From: Flavobacterium saliperosum
Lineage (GTDB): Bacteria; Bacteroidota; Bacteroidia; Flavobacteriales; Flavobacteriaceae
Assembly: GCF_900100625.1 (NCBI RefSeq)
Contig: NZ_FMTY01000003.1
Location: 255,424-319,423 of the forward strand
DNA: 64,000 nt
Direction of reading: 5' to 3'
Shown piece after piece: positions 34,530-42,906 of this stretch. Each line of letters begins with the position of its first letter. Positions within the stretch are counted from its first letter, which is position 1. The position numbers and the translations under genes are program-made. The notes beneath the pieces are model-generated. The model was not told the origin of the DNA. It saw only the letters and a program-made list of their open reading frames with translations, and ran no database searches.

Positions 34530-36221
34530 TTATGCATTTTTCGCTTTTCTCTTTCTGTAAAAATTATATCCAAAATAACCCAAAAGAGCAATCAGGAAGT
34601 ATTTGAAATAAGAAACCGGTTCGCCGTCTCCGCCTACGGTGGTGAACAAGCGCTCCCAACGTATCTTATCAATGGCTTTGCTCCAAGGAATGTTTTGGTC
34701 CAAACTCATCCAGATAAATACCGGTTTGCCCACAATATGATCGGCAGGTACAAATCCCCAATAACGCGAATCTTCCGAACGATGACGGTTGTCTCCCATC
34801 ATCCAGTAGTAATCCTGTTTGAAAGTATAGCTTTTGGCGATTTCTCCATTGATGCGGATTTCATCTCCGTTTACTTTTACATCATTGTGCTCGTATTCCG
34901 TAATAAGGTATTTATAAAACGGAAGTGTTTCTTTGTTAAGTTCAACTGTTTTTCCTGCTTCGGGAATATAAATCGGACCATAGTTATCAATGCTCCAGTC
35001 TTTTGAGTGAGGGAAACAAGAAGTGTTGGTCGCGTCTTTCGGAAGAATAACTCTCACAATGGAATCGAAAGCCTTACTGTTGCGTAATTCTTCCGCTCCC
35101 TTAAGTGTTAAATTCACATCGGCTTTGGCATCGTAAAGTTCCTGAGCATATAAACCGATGCTGGAGGTTAAGTTCTGTGATAAACCTTCAGCGGATGTGA
35201 TAACCGTTAAGGAGTTGTCTTTATTCTGCGTATAATCCGTAACATAAGGTTGTATGGCTGTCAATTGGTCCTGACTCGTTGGTTTTACGATGTATTTTCT
35301 GGAAAATTCGGTTGACCCCGTGTTTTTAACCAACTCCATATTGACCCCTTTTTTGGCGTAAGCGATGTGCATGAACTGAGGTTTGGCTCTTTCCGGTAAT
35401 ATGGATTCTTTGTCATTAATATAGATGATACCGTCTTTTATGGACAGACTATCACCCGGAATTCCCACGCAACGTTTTACGTAATTGGATTTTTTATCGA
35501 TAGGTTTTTCGGCTCTTCTTCCGGAACGGTCAAAAAACTGATATACGGTATCCATCGGCCAGTTGAAAACTACGATGTCATTACGCTTTATTTTTTGGAT
35601 TCCCGGGAATCGGAACGAAGGTAATTGCGGGAAATTCGAATACGATTTGGATTTAACCAGAGGAATACTGTCATGAACCATCGGCGCGGCAACAGTTGTC
35701 ATTGGTGTTCTCGCACCGTAATGAAACTTACTTACGAATAAAAAGTCGCCAATCAGCAATGATTTCTCCAAGGAAGAAGACGGGATGGTAAAAGGCTGAA
35801 TAAAATAAGTATGCACCAAAGTCGCAACGACTAAGGCAAAAAGCAATGCGCTAACCGTATTTTCGGTTTTTACCTCATTTTTATTCGGTATATAAGTTAC
35901 TTCTTGTGTATAGTTAATATAGTAAATGTAAAACCCAAGGGTTACGATACCTAAAGTGGTATCCATCTCTGATTTTTTACCAAAAGCCCGTAACGTTTCC
36001 ACCCAAATAACCGGAAACATAATCAGGTTTACTACCGGAACAAATAATAAAACGGTCCACCAGGTAGGGCGGTCGATGATTTTCATTAATACGATGGCGT
36101 TGTATATGGGAATGGCGGCTTCCCATCTTTTTCTGCCTGCTCTTTCATATAATCTCCATGTTCCTAAAAAATGCACTGCCTGAATAATTAGGAAAAAGAT
36201 AAACCATTGTATTAGTGTCAT
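34530..36221 (-). CDS. lepB: Signal peptidase I with N-terminal DUF5684-like extension
   Basis: The enzyme removes signal peptides from exported proteins at the outer face of the inner membrane. The 563-residue protein is far longer than E. coli LepB (324). Residues 1-112 hold hydrophobic helices and the motif RAGRKRWEAAIPIYN of the DUF5684 type. Then come the membrane anchor (about 123-141), TIPSSSLEKSL with the catalytic serine S150, NYVKRCVGIPGD with the lysine K249, a ~180-residue insert, and the late box GDNRHRSEDSRYWGFV. A short C-terminal helix ends the protein. It is encoded just after dapB. Confidence 0.95.
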   Translation of the reverse strand: MTLIQWFIFFLIIQAVHFLGTWRLYERAGRKRWEAAIPIYNAIVLMKIIDRPTWWTVLLFVPVVNLIMFPVIWVETLRAFGKKSEMDTTLGIVTLGFYIYYINYTQEVTYIPNKNEVKTENTVSALLFALVVATLVHTYFIQPFTIPSSSLEKSLLIGDFLFVSKFHYGARTPMTTVAAPMVHDSIPLVKSKSYSNFPQLPSFRFPGIQKIKRNDIVVFNWPMDTVYQFFDRSGRRAEKPIDKKSNYVKRCVGIPGDSLSIKDGIIYINDKESILPERAKPQFMHIAYAKKGVNMELVKNTGSTEFSRKYIVKPTSQDQLTAIQPYVTDYTQNKDNSLTVITSAEGLSQNLTSSIGLYAQELYDAKADVNLTLKGAEELRNSKAFDSIVRVILPKDATNTSCFPHSKDWSIDNYGPIYIPEAGKTVELNKETLPFYKYLITEYEHNDVKVNGDEIRINGEIAKSYTFKQDYYWMMGDNRHRSEDSRYWGFVPADHIVGKPVFIWMSLDQNIPWSKAIDKIRWERLFTTVGGDGEPVSYFKYFLIALLGYFGYNFYRKRKAKNA

Positions 36222-36391
36222 AATTGAGATTTTTAGATTTTTAGACTTCTTATATTTTTAGATTTTTGTACGGTTAAATCTTAATCTTTCAGAAGTTTTA
36301 TAATTCATTTTATTTTATCTTATCTTTTGCTTTTTATGTATGCTGTTTTATTCTTTTGTTTGGAATCTAATAATCTAAGAAATCTGATAAT
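36222..36391 (-). repeat. AT-rich spacer with 8-9 nt TCTAA-type repeats
   Basis: Near the lepB start the plus strand repeats ATTTTTAG with an 8-nt step. Near dapB it repeats AATCTAA-like words with an 8- to 9-nt step. This resembles the heptad tracts elsewhere but lacks the strict 7-nt period. No promoter or hairpin is clear. Confidence 0.4.
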
Positions 36392-37096
36392 CTAACGATT
36401 TAGATTCAAAACGTCTTTCATTGTGAAAACACCTTTTTTATTTTGTAACCATTCGGCAGCAATTACAGCACCTAATGCAAAACCTTCACGGCTGTGGGCG
36501 GTGTGCTTGATTTCAATCTGATCCACGTCCGAATCATAAAAAACACTGTGTGTACCCGGTACATTTTCGATGCGTTTCGCCTCAATATGAATCTGATCCG
36601 GTTTTGGGCTTTCTAATGTCCACGAAGTATAATCCGAATTTTCTATCACTCCGTTGGCCAATGAAATCGCCGTTCCGCTTGGTGCATCCAGTTTTTGCGT
36701 ATGATGAATTTCTTCCATCGACACTTTGTATTGCTCCAGATTGGCCATCATTTTTGCCAGATAATTGTTCAGTTCAAAGAAAATATTCACTCCCAGACTG
36801 AAATTCGATCCGTAAATGAAGGCACCGTTTTTGGCTTTACACAATGCAACCATTTCGTCATAATGTTCCAACCAACCGGTCGTTCCCGATAGTATAGGGA
36901 TATTAGTCTCCAAACAGGCTGAAATGTTACTCACTGCCGCTGAAGGCACGCTGAAATCGATGGCAACATCAGCAGTTGAAAGGCCTTCATAACCCATATC
37001 CTGATCTTTTCGCAGCACAATTTCATGACCTCTTTCCAAAGCAATGCGTTCGATTACTTTGCCCATTTTTCCATAGCCTAAAAGTGCAATTTTCAT
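36392..37096 (-). CDS. dapB: 4-hydroxy-tetrahydrodipicolinate reductase
   Basis: DapB reduces the cyclic product of DapA to tetrahydrodipicolinate with NAD(P)H, on the way to diaminopimelate and lysine. The 234-residue protein has the Rossmann motif LLGYGKMGKVIE, the LSGTTGW stretch and the catalytic region EEIHHTQKLDAPSGTA with its conserved His-His and Lys. It is slightly shorter than E. coli DapB (273), as usual in Bacteroidota. It is 10 nt downstream of the DUF5683 gene and upstream of lepB. Confidence 0.96.
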   Translation of the reverse strand: MKIALLGYGKMGKVIERIALERGHEIVLRKDQDMGYEGLSTADVAIDFSVPSAAVSNISACLETNIPILSGTTGWLEHYDEMVALCKAKNGAFIYGSNFSLGVNIFFELNNYLAKMMANLEQYKVSMEEIHHTQKLDAPSGTAISLANGVIENSDYTSWTLESPKPDQIHIEAKRIENVPGTHSVFYDSDVDQIEIKHTAHSREGFALGAVIAAEWLQNKKGVFTMKDVLNLNR

Positions 37097-37106
37097 GATA
37101 TTCGGA

Positions 37107-37673
37107 TTAGAAATTATAATTCAGCGTAAGTCCTATGTTGTGTTTGTAATTGATTTCGTTTTGGTACAAATCCGGGCGAACCGTAAGATTTTCATTTACG
37201 TTGAACTGCATTAAGTGCGCGTCAACATTGGCGTCTACAACATTCAGAATGTAAATAGCGGCTGTAATGAAAGCGGATAAATCCCTGTTTCTGCGGTAAA
37301 ACTTTTGTCCGTCAATTAATCGGCTATTGTCTAAACGACCGAAATAAGGGTCTTCCGGGTCATAGGTGTTGTTCAGACGTTTCTTGTATTCGTCGCGAAA
37401 ACGCTTGTATTTTTTGTTGTTATCGGCGTAGAAATAAATTCCGGCACCCAATCCCACATAAACAATAGGTACTTTCCAGTATTTTTTATTGTACACCTGA
37501 CCAAGTCCCGGGACCAATGCCGAATAAAACGCGGCTTTGGAAGGGGCTAAGACATTCATTTCGTCTGATTTTACAGAATCCGTGGCAATCAACAGCGGCA
37601 CTTCGGTTTGTGAAAAACCGGATTGCGATGTAAAAAACAGCGTAAAGAAGCATATGATTAGGAATCTAGTCAC
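37107..37673 (-). CDS. DUF5683 domain-containing exported protein
   Basis: The 188-residue protein has a signal peptide (cleavage after about residue 21, SGFSQ), the typical DUF5683 opening (PSKAAFYSALVPGLGQVYNKKYWKVPIVYVGLG region) and a hydrophobic helix at about 65-83. The rest is hydrophilic. The family is largely restricted to Bacteroidota and its function is unknown. It sits 1 nt after parB and 10 nt before dapB, so it is part of the par-dap-lep transcription unit. Confidence 0.85.
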   Translation of the reverse strand: MTRFLIICFFTLFFTSQSGFSQTEVPLLIATDSVKSDEMNVLAPSKAAFYSALVPGLGQVYNKKYWKVPIVYVGLGAGIYFYADNNKKYKRFRDEYKKRLNNTYDPEDPYFGRLDNSRLIDGQKFYRRNRDLSAFITAAIYILNVVDANVDAHLMQFNVNENLTVRPDLYQNEINYKHNIGLTLNYNF

Positions 37674-37674
37674 A

Positions 37675-38574
37675 CTATCCGTTGATTAGTTTGATAATTC
37701 GGTTGAAGTCTTCTTCCGAATGGAACGGAATGGTTATTTTTCCTTTCCCGTTTCCGGCTACTTTTACGTCTACTTTGGCTCCGAAGAAATCGGTAAACGC
37801 TTTTTTCTTATCGTTACTTACTTCGAACGAAGTACCTTTTGGCGCTTTTGCAGGAGCAGGTTTTAAGCTTTCGTGATAGGCTTTCACCAACGCTTCCGTT
37901 TCACGAACCGAAAGATTCTGGCTTACGATTTTCTGATATATATCCGTTTGAATGTCATGGTCTTCCACGTTGATAATCGCACGACCATGCCCCATAGTGA
38001 TGAAACCGTCGCGAATACCCGTTTGGATAATCGGGTCTAATTTAAGCAATCGTAAATAATTGGCAATCGTAGAGCGTTTTTTGCCCACACGGTCGCTCAT
38101 TTGCTCCTGTGTTAACTGAATTTCGTCAATCAAACGTTGGTAGGATAAAGCGATTTCAATCGGATCCAAATCATGACGCTGGATGTTTTCCACCAAGGCC
38201 ATTACCAAGGAATCGTTATCGTTTGCCAGGCGGATATAGGCCGGAACTGTTTTTAGTCCGATTAATTTCGAAGCGCGCAAACGACGTTCTCCGGAAATTA
38301 ACTGGTATTTGTTGAAGTCGGTTTTTCTTACGGTAATAGGTTGAATTACACCCAATTCACGGATGGAAGATGCCAATTCCTGTAACGATTCTTCGTTGAA
38401 ATTGGTTCTGGGCTGAAAGGGATTGATTTCAATCGCTTCAATGTCAAGTTCGATAATGTTTCCAACAACTTTATCTGCGTTTTTGTCCTCCGCCGATTTG
38501 ATATCGTTTTCAGGGTCTTTTAATAACGCCGATAATCCTCTTCCTAATGCCTGTTTTTTTATCGCTTTTGTCAT
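37675..38574 (-). CDS. parB: Chromosome partitioning protein ParB
   Basis: ParB binds parS sites near the origin, spreads as a CTP-dependent clamp and interacts with ParA. The 299-residue protein has the N-terminal CTPase region with LISGERRLRASKLIG and ENIQRHDLDPIE, a helix-turn-helix (LTQEQMSDRVGKKRSTIANYLRL region) and a C-terminal dimerisation domain after an Ala/Pro/Lys linker. A ParA-stimulating basic stretch opens the protein (MTKAIKKQALGRGLSALL). It starts 7 nt after parA. Confidence 0.97.
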   Translation of the reverse strand: MTKAIKKQALGRGLSALLKDPENDIKSAEDKNADKVVGNIIELDIEAIEINPFQPRTNFNEESLQELASSIRELGVIQPITVRKTDFNKYQLISGERRLRASKLIGLKTVPAYIRLANDNDSLVMALVENIQRHDLDPIEIALSYQRLIDEIQLTQEQMSDRVGKKRSTIANYLRLLKLDPIIQTGIRDGFITMGHGRAIINVEDHDIQTDIYQKIVSQNLSVRETEALVKAYHESLKPAPAKAPKGTSFEVSNDKKKAFTDFFGAKVDVKVAGNGKGKITIPFHSEEDFNRIIKLING

Positions 38575-38581
38575 ACAACTA

Positions 38582-39349
38582 CTAATTGCTGTTTTTCTTG
38601 ATTATTTCTTCTGCCAAACTCAGGTAATTCGTTGCGCCTTTGCTGGTTGCGTCATAATTGATGATGCTTTCGCCAAAACTTGGTGCTTCACTCAGCTTGA
38701 TGTTTCTTTGAATGATGGTATCAAAAACCATATTGTTGAAGTGTTTCTGTACTTCTTCCACAACTTGGTTCGATAAACGCAAACGCGAATCGTACATCGT
38801 TAACAATAATCCTTCGATATCCAGTTCCGGATTGTGGATTTTCTGAACGCTTTTGATGGTGTTCAATAATTTCCCAAGACCTTCCAAGGCGAAATACTCG
38901 CATTGAATCGGAATTACAACCGAATCTGCGGCTGTTAGAGCATTCAACGTCAGTAAACCTAACGATGGCGCACAGTCGATGATGATGTAGTCGTACTTAT
39001 CTTTTACGCTCGCCAATGCCTGTTTCAGCATGTACTCGCGGTTTTCCTTGTCAACCAATTCAATTTCAATAGCGACCAAGTCAATATGTGCCGGAATTAC
39101 CGAAACATTCGGAGCCGAGCAGGAGATAGTTGCTTCTTCGGGTGTATTGCTGTGTTCCAGAATCTGATAGGTTCCTATCTCGACACTTTCCACGTCAATT
39201 CCTAATCCGGAGGAGGCATTTGCCTGTGGATCAGCGTCAATTAGCAGTACTTTTTTCTCTAAAACGCCTAAAGAAGCCGCTAAATTAACTGAAGTCGTAG
39301 TTTTTCCAACGCCACCTTTCTGATTGGCTATAGCAATGATTTTACCCAT
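38582..39349 (-). CDS. parA: Chromosome partitioning ATPase ParA
   Basis: ParA, a Walker-type ATPase, moves ParB-parS complexes. The 255-residue protein has the deviant Walker A motif NQKGGVGKTTT near the start, VLLIDADPQANASSG, and the Walker B DYIIIDCAPSLGLLT. It is a Soj-like chromosomal type without an N-terminal DNA-binding domain. It heads the unit parA-parB-DUF5683-dapB-lepB, possibly with wbqC. A tandem heptad tract lies about 80 nt upstream on its coding strand. Confidence 0.97.
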   Translation of the reverse strand: MGKIIAIANQKGGVGKTTTSVNLAASLGVLEKKVLLIDADPQANASSGLGIDVESVEIGTYQILEHSNTPEEATISCSAPNVSVIPAHIDLVAIEIELVDKENREYMLKQALASVKDKYDYIIIDCAPSLGLLTLNALTAADSVVIPIQCEYFALEGLGKLLNTIKSVQKIHNPELDIEGLLLTMYDSRLRLSNQVVEEVQKHFNNMVFDTIIQRNIKLSEAPSFGESIINYDATSKGATNYLSLAEEIIKKNSN

Positions 39350-39430
39350 TTTGTCTTTACAAATTTTGAAGCGTAAAAATACAATTTATTATGGTTTATG
39401 AAAATGTTATTTGTTAACAATCTCTCAAAG

Positions 39431-39479
39431 TTTACAGTTATCAGTTTGCAGTTAACAGTTTGCAGTTAACAGTTTGGAT
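39431..39479 (-). repeat. AACTGNN-type heptad repeat upstream of parA
   Basis: Seven in-phase 7-nt units appear on the plus strand: TTTACAG, TTATCAG, then TTTGCAG and TTAACAG twice each, then TTTGGAT. On the parA coding strand they read AACTGNN. The inner four units form a perfect 14-bp tandem repeat. Confidence 0.85.
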
Positions 39480-39489
39480 TGTCTAAAAA

Positions 39490-39522
39490 AGAAAAAGGAC
39501 GAAATTTTCGCCCTTTTTCTAT
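39490..39522 (-). terminator. Intrinsic terminator of the SDR gene
   Basis: A long imperfect stem (GAAAAAGG and CCTTTTTC arms, with CGAAA/TTTCG inside) is followed on the minus strand by CTTTTTT. It lies about 28 nt after the reductase stop. Confidence 0.7.
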
Positions 39523-39523
39523 A

Positions 39524-39551
39524 AACTGTTGACCGTAAACGGGCAACTATT
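39524..39551. repeat. Short AACTGTT-type heptad tract
   Basis: Four 7-nt units (AACTGTT, GACCGTA, AACGGGC, AACTATT) lie between the terminator and the stop codon of the reductase gene, the last overlapping that stop. Confidence 0.5.
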
Positions 39552-40431
39552 ATTTATTCCCTTTCGATTTGATCATCATTTCCAGCATATCCCATAATTC
39601 GGTAGGAACGGCTTCCAGCAAGTTGAACTGACCGGCACCCTGTAACCATTCACCGCCATCAATAGTAACTACTTCACCGTTGATATAAGCTGAGAAATCG
39701 GATACCAAATACGCGGCTAAATTCGCCAATTCCTGATGGTCGCCCACACGTTTTAACGGTACTTTTTTGGCTAAGTCGAATTTCTCTTTCAGGTCACCCG
39801 GCAATAAGCGGTCCCATGCGCCTTTTGTCGGGAAAGGTCCCGGTGCGATGGCATTCATGCGAATCCCGTATTTTGCCCATTCCACAGCCAAACTGCGTGT
39901 CATGGCCAAAACTCCGGCTTTCGCTGTGGCTGAAGGAACTACATAAGCGGAACCGGTCCAGGCATACGTAGTTACAATATTTAAAACATTGGTGTTTTGT
40001 TGCTTGGCAGCAATCCAGTGTTTGCCGAAAGCCAGCGTACAGTTTTTCGATCCTTTCAATACGATATCAATGATGGTGTCCCAAGCATTAGCCGATAAAC
40101 GCTCGGTAGGTGAGATGAAGTTTCCGGCAGCGTTGTTTAATAAGACATCGACTTTCCCGTAAGCTTTTAAAACCTCGGCCAACATGGCTTCGACTTGATC
40201 GTAATGACGCACATCACATTGTATCGCCAAACATTTTCCACCGGTTTCGGTTTCCAGTTCTTTGGCTGTGGTTTGCAGTTTTTCCAGGTCTCGGGAAGTG
40301 ATGGCCACTTTAGCGCCCAATTCCATAAAATATTTGGTCATCGCTTTCCCCAAGCCGCTTCCGCCGCCGGTTACCACGATTACTTTATCTTCGAGTGCGT
40401 TATCGCGGAGCATTTTTGCTGAAAAATTCAT
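39550..40431 (-). CDS. Short-chain dehydrogenase, 2,4-dienoyl-CoA reductase-like
   Basis: The protein (293 residues from the chosen start) is an SDR with the NADP motif VTGGGSGLGKAM, NNAAGN, and a catalytic segment VVPSATAKAGVLAM. The usual YxxxK tyrosine is replaced by an S-x3-K arrangement, as in peroxisomal-type 2,4-dienoyl-CoA reductases. Such enzymes help beta-oxidation of unsaturated fatty acids; that role is an inference from the motif. The start at 40431 (MNFSAKM) is preferred to one 20 codons upstream. It stands between a terminator and the SRPBCC gene. Confidence 0.85.
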   Translation of the reverse strand: MNFSAKMLRDNALEDKVIVVTGGGSGLGKAMTKYFMELGAKVAITSRDLEKLQTTAKELETETGGKCLAIQCDVRHYDQVEAMLAEVLKAYGKVDVLLNNAAGNFISPTERLSANAWDTIIDIVLKGSKNCTLAFGKHWIAAKQQNTNVLNIVTTYAWTGSAYVVPSATAKAGVLAMTRSLAVEWAKYGIRMNAIAPGPFPTKGAWDRLLPGDLKEKFDLAKKVPLKRVGDHQELANLAAYLVSDFSAYINGEVVTIDGGEWLQGAGQFNLLEAVPTELWDMLEMMIKSKGNK

Positions 40432-40505
40432 ATTTGTAAAGTGTTTTTGATGGTTTTTAGAATCGTAAAGATAATTAAATTTTATATGCACGCATAATAG
40501 ATAAA

Positions 40506-41015
40506 TTAATTTTTGAGCAGGTAATCTTCCAATCGGTCAAAAGTACCTGTGAAACCGATTTCCATATTTTCGTGGTTTTCACCGAAAGTATTCACTTCCG
40601 CTTCGGAGGCATTGTAGGGTGAAATATGAAGCTGTATCGTGGTATTTCCGTTGGTTTCTTCGAAAGTCAGCTTATTGTACATTTCCAACGGCCAGGTTTC
40701 GCTGAAAGGCGCCCGAATGGTGTTCGCGTTTTCATCCGTAAAAGAATTCAGAAACACGATTTTGGTATTGGGTTCGATTGTTTTATACACAAATTTCCCC
40801 CACATTTTCAAATCGTCCGGCGATTGAATGCAGTAATGAAAAACGTCTTCCGGATGGAATTCCAAGTGCTCGACTAGTAACGAAAAACCTTTCGGACCCC
40901 ACCATTGTTCCAGTCGTTCGGCTTCCGACCAGGCTTTAAAAACCAGATTTTTCGGCGCTTTAAAAGTTCGGGTGATAATGAGTTCCTGCTCTCTGAAAAT
41001 GTTGTGTTGCGACAT
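40506..41015 (-). CDS. SRPBCC (AHSA1-like) domain protein
   Basis: The 169-residue protein is a single START/Bet v1-like domain of the AHSA1 type: LIITRTFKAPKNLVFKAWSE at the start, WWGPKGFS in the middle and a C-terminal helix ending GTFDRLEDYLLKN. These helix-grip folds bind hydrophobic ligands or act as stress-linked co-factors. The function here is unknown. It shares a strand with the downstream reductase (74 nt apart). Confidence 0.85.
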   Translation of the reverse strand: MSQHNIFREQELIITRTFKAPKNLVFKAWSEAERLEQWWGPKGFSLLVEHLEFHPEDVFHYCIQSPDDLKMWGKFVYKTIEPNTKIVFLNSFTDENANTIRAPFSETWPLEMYNKLTFEETNGNTTIQLHISPYNASEAEVNTFGENHENMEIGFTGTFDRLEDYLLKN

Positions 41016-41092
41016 AGTGTTTTTTTGATGTTCTTAAAGGTAAGAAAAAAACATCAGGAAACGAATACTCAGAAAGTGCCGCTTGTCGAAAA

Positions 41093-42220
41093 TTAAATAC
41101 TATTCAACTTCTCCGCGGCCGCAATCAACGTTTCCTCTGTCTTGGCGAAGCAAAATCGCAGCATGTGCCTGTCGGTGGCATCGTTGTAAAATACCGAAAT
41201 CGGAATCGCCGCCACCCCGTGTTTGGTAATCAGTTCCTTGGCAAAATCCACATCATTCTGTGTACTGATTTTATTGTAATTCACTACCTGAAAATACGTT
41301 CCGTCGCAAGGCAGTAATTCGAAGCGACTGTTTTGAATCAGACTTTGGAACAAATCCCGTTTCTGTCGGTACATTCTCGAAACGGCGTTAAAATCCACTA
41401 CGTCCAAATACTCGGATATGGCGTGTTGTGAAAAACTGTTGACACTGAACACCAAAAACTGATGCACTTTTTTCATTTCCGCCATCAGCTTTTCCGGTGC
41501 GATGAGATAACCGACTTTCCAACCGGTAACGTGCAGTGATTTTCCGAAAGACGAAGCGATAATCGTTCTGTCAACCAACTTCGGACGCGTATGGAACGAA
41601 ATGTGTGGGTGCGAAAATGAGATATATTCATAGACTTCATCTCCTAAAATCAGCACCTGCGGATGTTTTTCCAAGAGCAGTTCCAACGCTTCAAATTCGG
41701 CATCGGTCCAGATTCTTCCCGTCGGGTTGTGCGGATTGTTGATGACCATCATTTTGGTTTTTGAAGACAACGCCGCTTCAATACGGTTAAAGTTGGGCGA
41801 AAAATCGTCATTCAGCGAAATGCGCACCGGAACACCGCTTGCCACCAAAACCGAAGGCTCGTAACTGTCATAACTCGGATCCAGAATAAGCACCTCGTCG
41901 CCTTTATTCACAAACGTATTGATTGCCGTAAAAACGCCCTGAGTTGCTCCGGCCGTAACCAGTATTTCAGTTGCGGTATTTACTTTTCGCTGATACTGTT
42001 TTAAGGTCAACCCCGCAATTTTCTCCAACAACGAAGGCAATCCCGCCATCGGGGTATATTGGTGAATGTTCTCGCGAAGCAGGCGTTCCGAAATCTGTAA
42101 GAGGCGCTCATCCACAGGAAAATTCGGAAATCCCTGTGAGAGGTTAATCGCACCATATTCGTTGGCCAATTGCGACATCACGGAAAAAATACTGGTGGTT
42201 ATATGGGGTAGTTTCGACAT
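41093..42220 (-). CDS. PLP-dependent aminotransferase, methionine/kynurenine type
   Basis: The 375-residue protein is a fold-type I, class I aminotransferase. Visible motifs are INLSQGFPNFPVDERL at the start, NNPHNPTGRIW for cofactor and substrate, GDEVYEYISF, and the PLP lysine in SSFGKSLHVTGWKVGY. The sequence is closest in type to YbdL-like methionine aminotransferases and kynurenine-oxoglutarate transaminases, so it probably moves the amino group of methionine or aromatic amino acids to a 2-oxoacid. The exact substrate is not shown. Its leader holds copy A of the dispersed element. Confidence 0.92.
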   Translation of the reverse strand: MSKLPHITTSIFSVMSQLANEYGAINLSQGFPNFPVDERLLQISERLLRENIHQYTPMAGLPSLLEKIAGLTLKQYQRKVNTATEILVTAGATQGVFTAINTFVNKGDEVLILDPSYDSYEPSVLVASGVPVRISLNDDFSPNFNRIEAALSSKTKMMVINNPHNPTGRIWTDAEFEALELLLEKHPQVLILGDEVYEYISFSHPHISFHTRPKLVDRTIIASSFGKSLHVTGWKVGYLIAPEKLMAEMKKVHQFLVFSVNSFSQHAISEYLDVVDFNAVSRMYRQKRDLFQSLIQNSRFELLPCDGTYFQVVNYNKISTQNDVDFAKELITKHGVAAIPISVFYNDATDRHMLRFCFAKTEETLIAAAEKLNSI

Positions 42221-42292
42221 GCTTGTGTTTTTAAGGAGCGTAAATTTACGGATTTTTTTGGAGCACCACTTCTGGCGTTTTTTTAGCGTCGG

Positions 42293-42390
42293 TTCCTGCT
42301 GTCCGCTGTATCTGTCATTGCGAAGGAAGCAATCTAAAAAGAGATTGCCGCGCCCGTTAGCAATGACAGGATGCCGCTCCCATCAGGGCT
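42293..42390 (-). repeat. Dispersed ~98-bp element, copy A
   Basis: Read on the minus strand, it begins AGCCCTGATGGGAGCGGCAT and ends GATACAGCGGACAGCAGGAA. In between is an inverted repeat of TGTCATTGC and GCAATGACA with a variable centre. Copy B at 58638-58736 has nearly the same ends (about one difference in 20 nt at each side). It lies between divergent genes, 72 nt upstream of the aminotransferase start. Confidence 0.85.
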
Positions 42391-42507
42391 GGAAGATAAC
42401 TTTAGGAATTCTTTTGAATTTTATTTTGCTGATATTGAATGAAATATAGGATGGAAAGTCGTATTATTTTGTAACTTTAAGTAAGGGAATTTTTAAAAAG
42501 GAACGCC

Positions 42508-42828
42508 ATGAAAATGTTAGTTACGATAATTTTACCGATTGAACCTTTCAATTCAATGGTACGAAACGGGAAAGCGGGAGATATTCTCATGCGCGTCATG
42601 GAAGATATCAAACCGGAAAGTATTTATTTCACCGATATCGAAGGATGTCGTGCCGCCATTATGATTGTAGAAGTTACCGATCCGTCTTCGATTCCGTCCA
42701 TTGCAGAGCCCTGGTTTTTAAATTTTGAAGCCAGTTGTGAATTCAAGATGCTGATGGCTCCCGAAGATATAATGAAAGCGGATTTGGCCAAACTCGCTGC
42801 AAAATGGTATGATGTGCATTTGCTTTAG
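42508..42828 (+). CDS. Conserved hypothetical small protein
   Basis: I do not recognise a named family. The 106-residue protein has no signal peptide or membrane helix. Its strand-helix pattern (KMLVTIILPIEPFN, KPESIYFTDI, CRAAIMIVEV, CEFKMLMAP) suggests a small ferredoxin-like alpha/beta-barrel fold, as in many DUF3303-like or antibiotic-monooxygenase-like proteins. It is followed by a methyltransferase gene, 78 nt away on the same strand. Confidence 0.65.
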   Translation: MKMLVTIILPIEPFNSMVRNGKAGDILMRVMEDIKPESIYFTDIEGCRAAIMIVEVTDPSSIPSIAEPWFLNFEASCEFKMLMAPEDIMKADLAKLAAKWYDVHLL

Positions 42829-42906
42829 TTAAAAAAGCAGCATTAGTTTTCTTAAGAAAAATCAGAAAAGAATACGTGAATAATCATTAAATAAAAACAG
42901 TCAGTT

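Noticed and set aside
36222-36391. Strict heptad repeat before lepB
   Set aside because: The step is 8-9 nt there, so it was kept as a weaker related repeat and not counted among the heptad tracts.
37675-39349. parS sites near parAB
   Set aside because: I looked for the palindrome TGTTTCACGTGAAACA or close variants around the operon and found none by eye.
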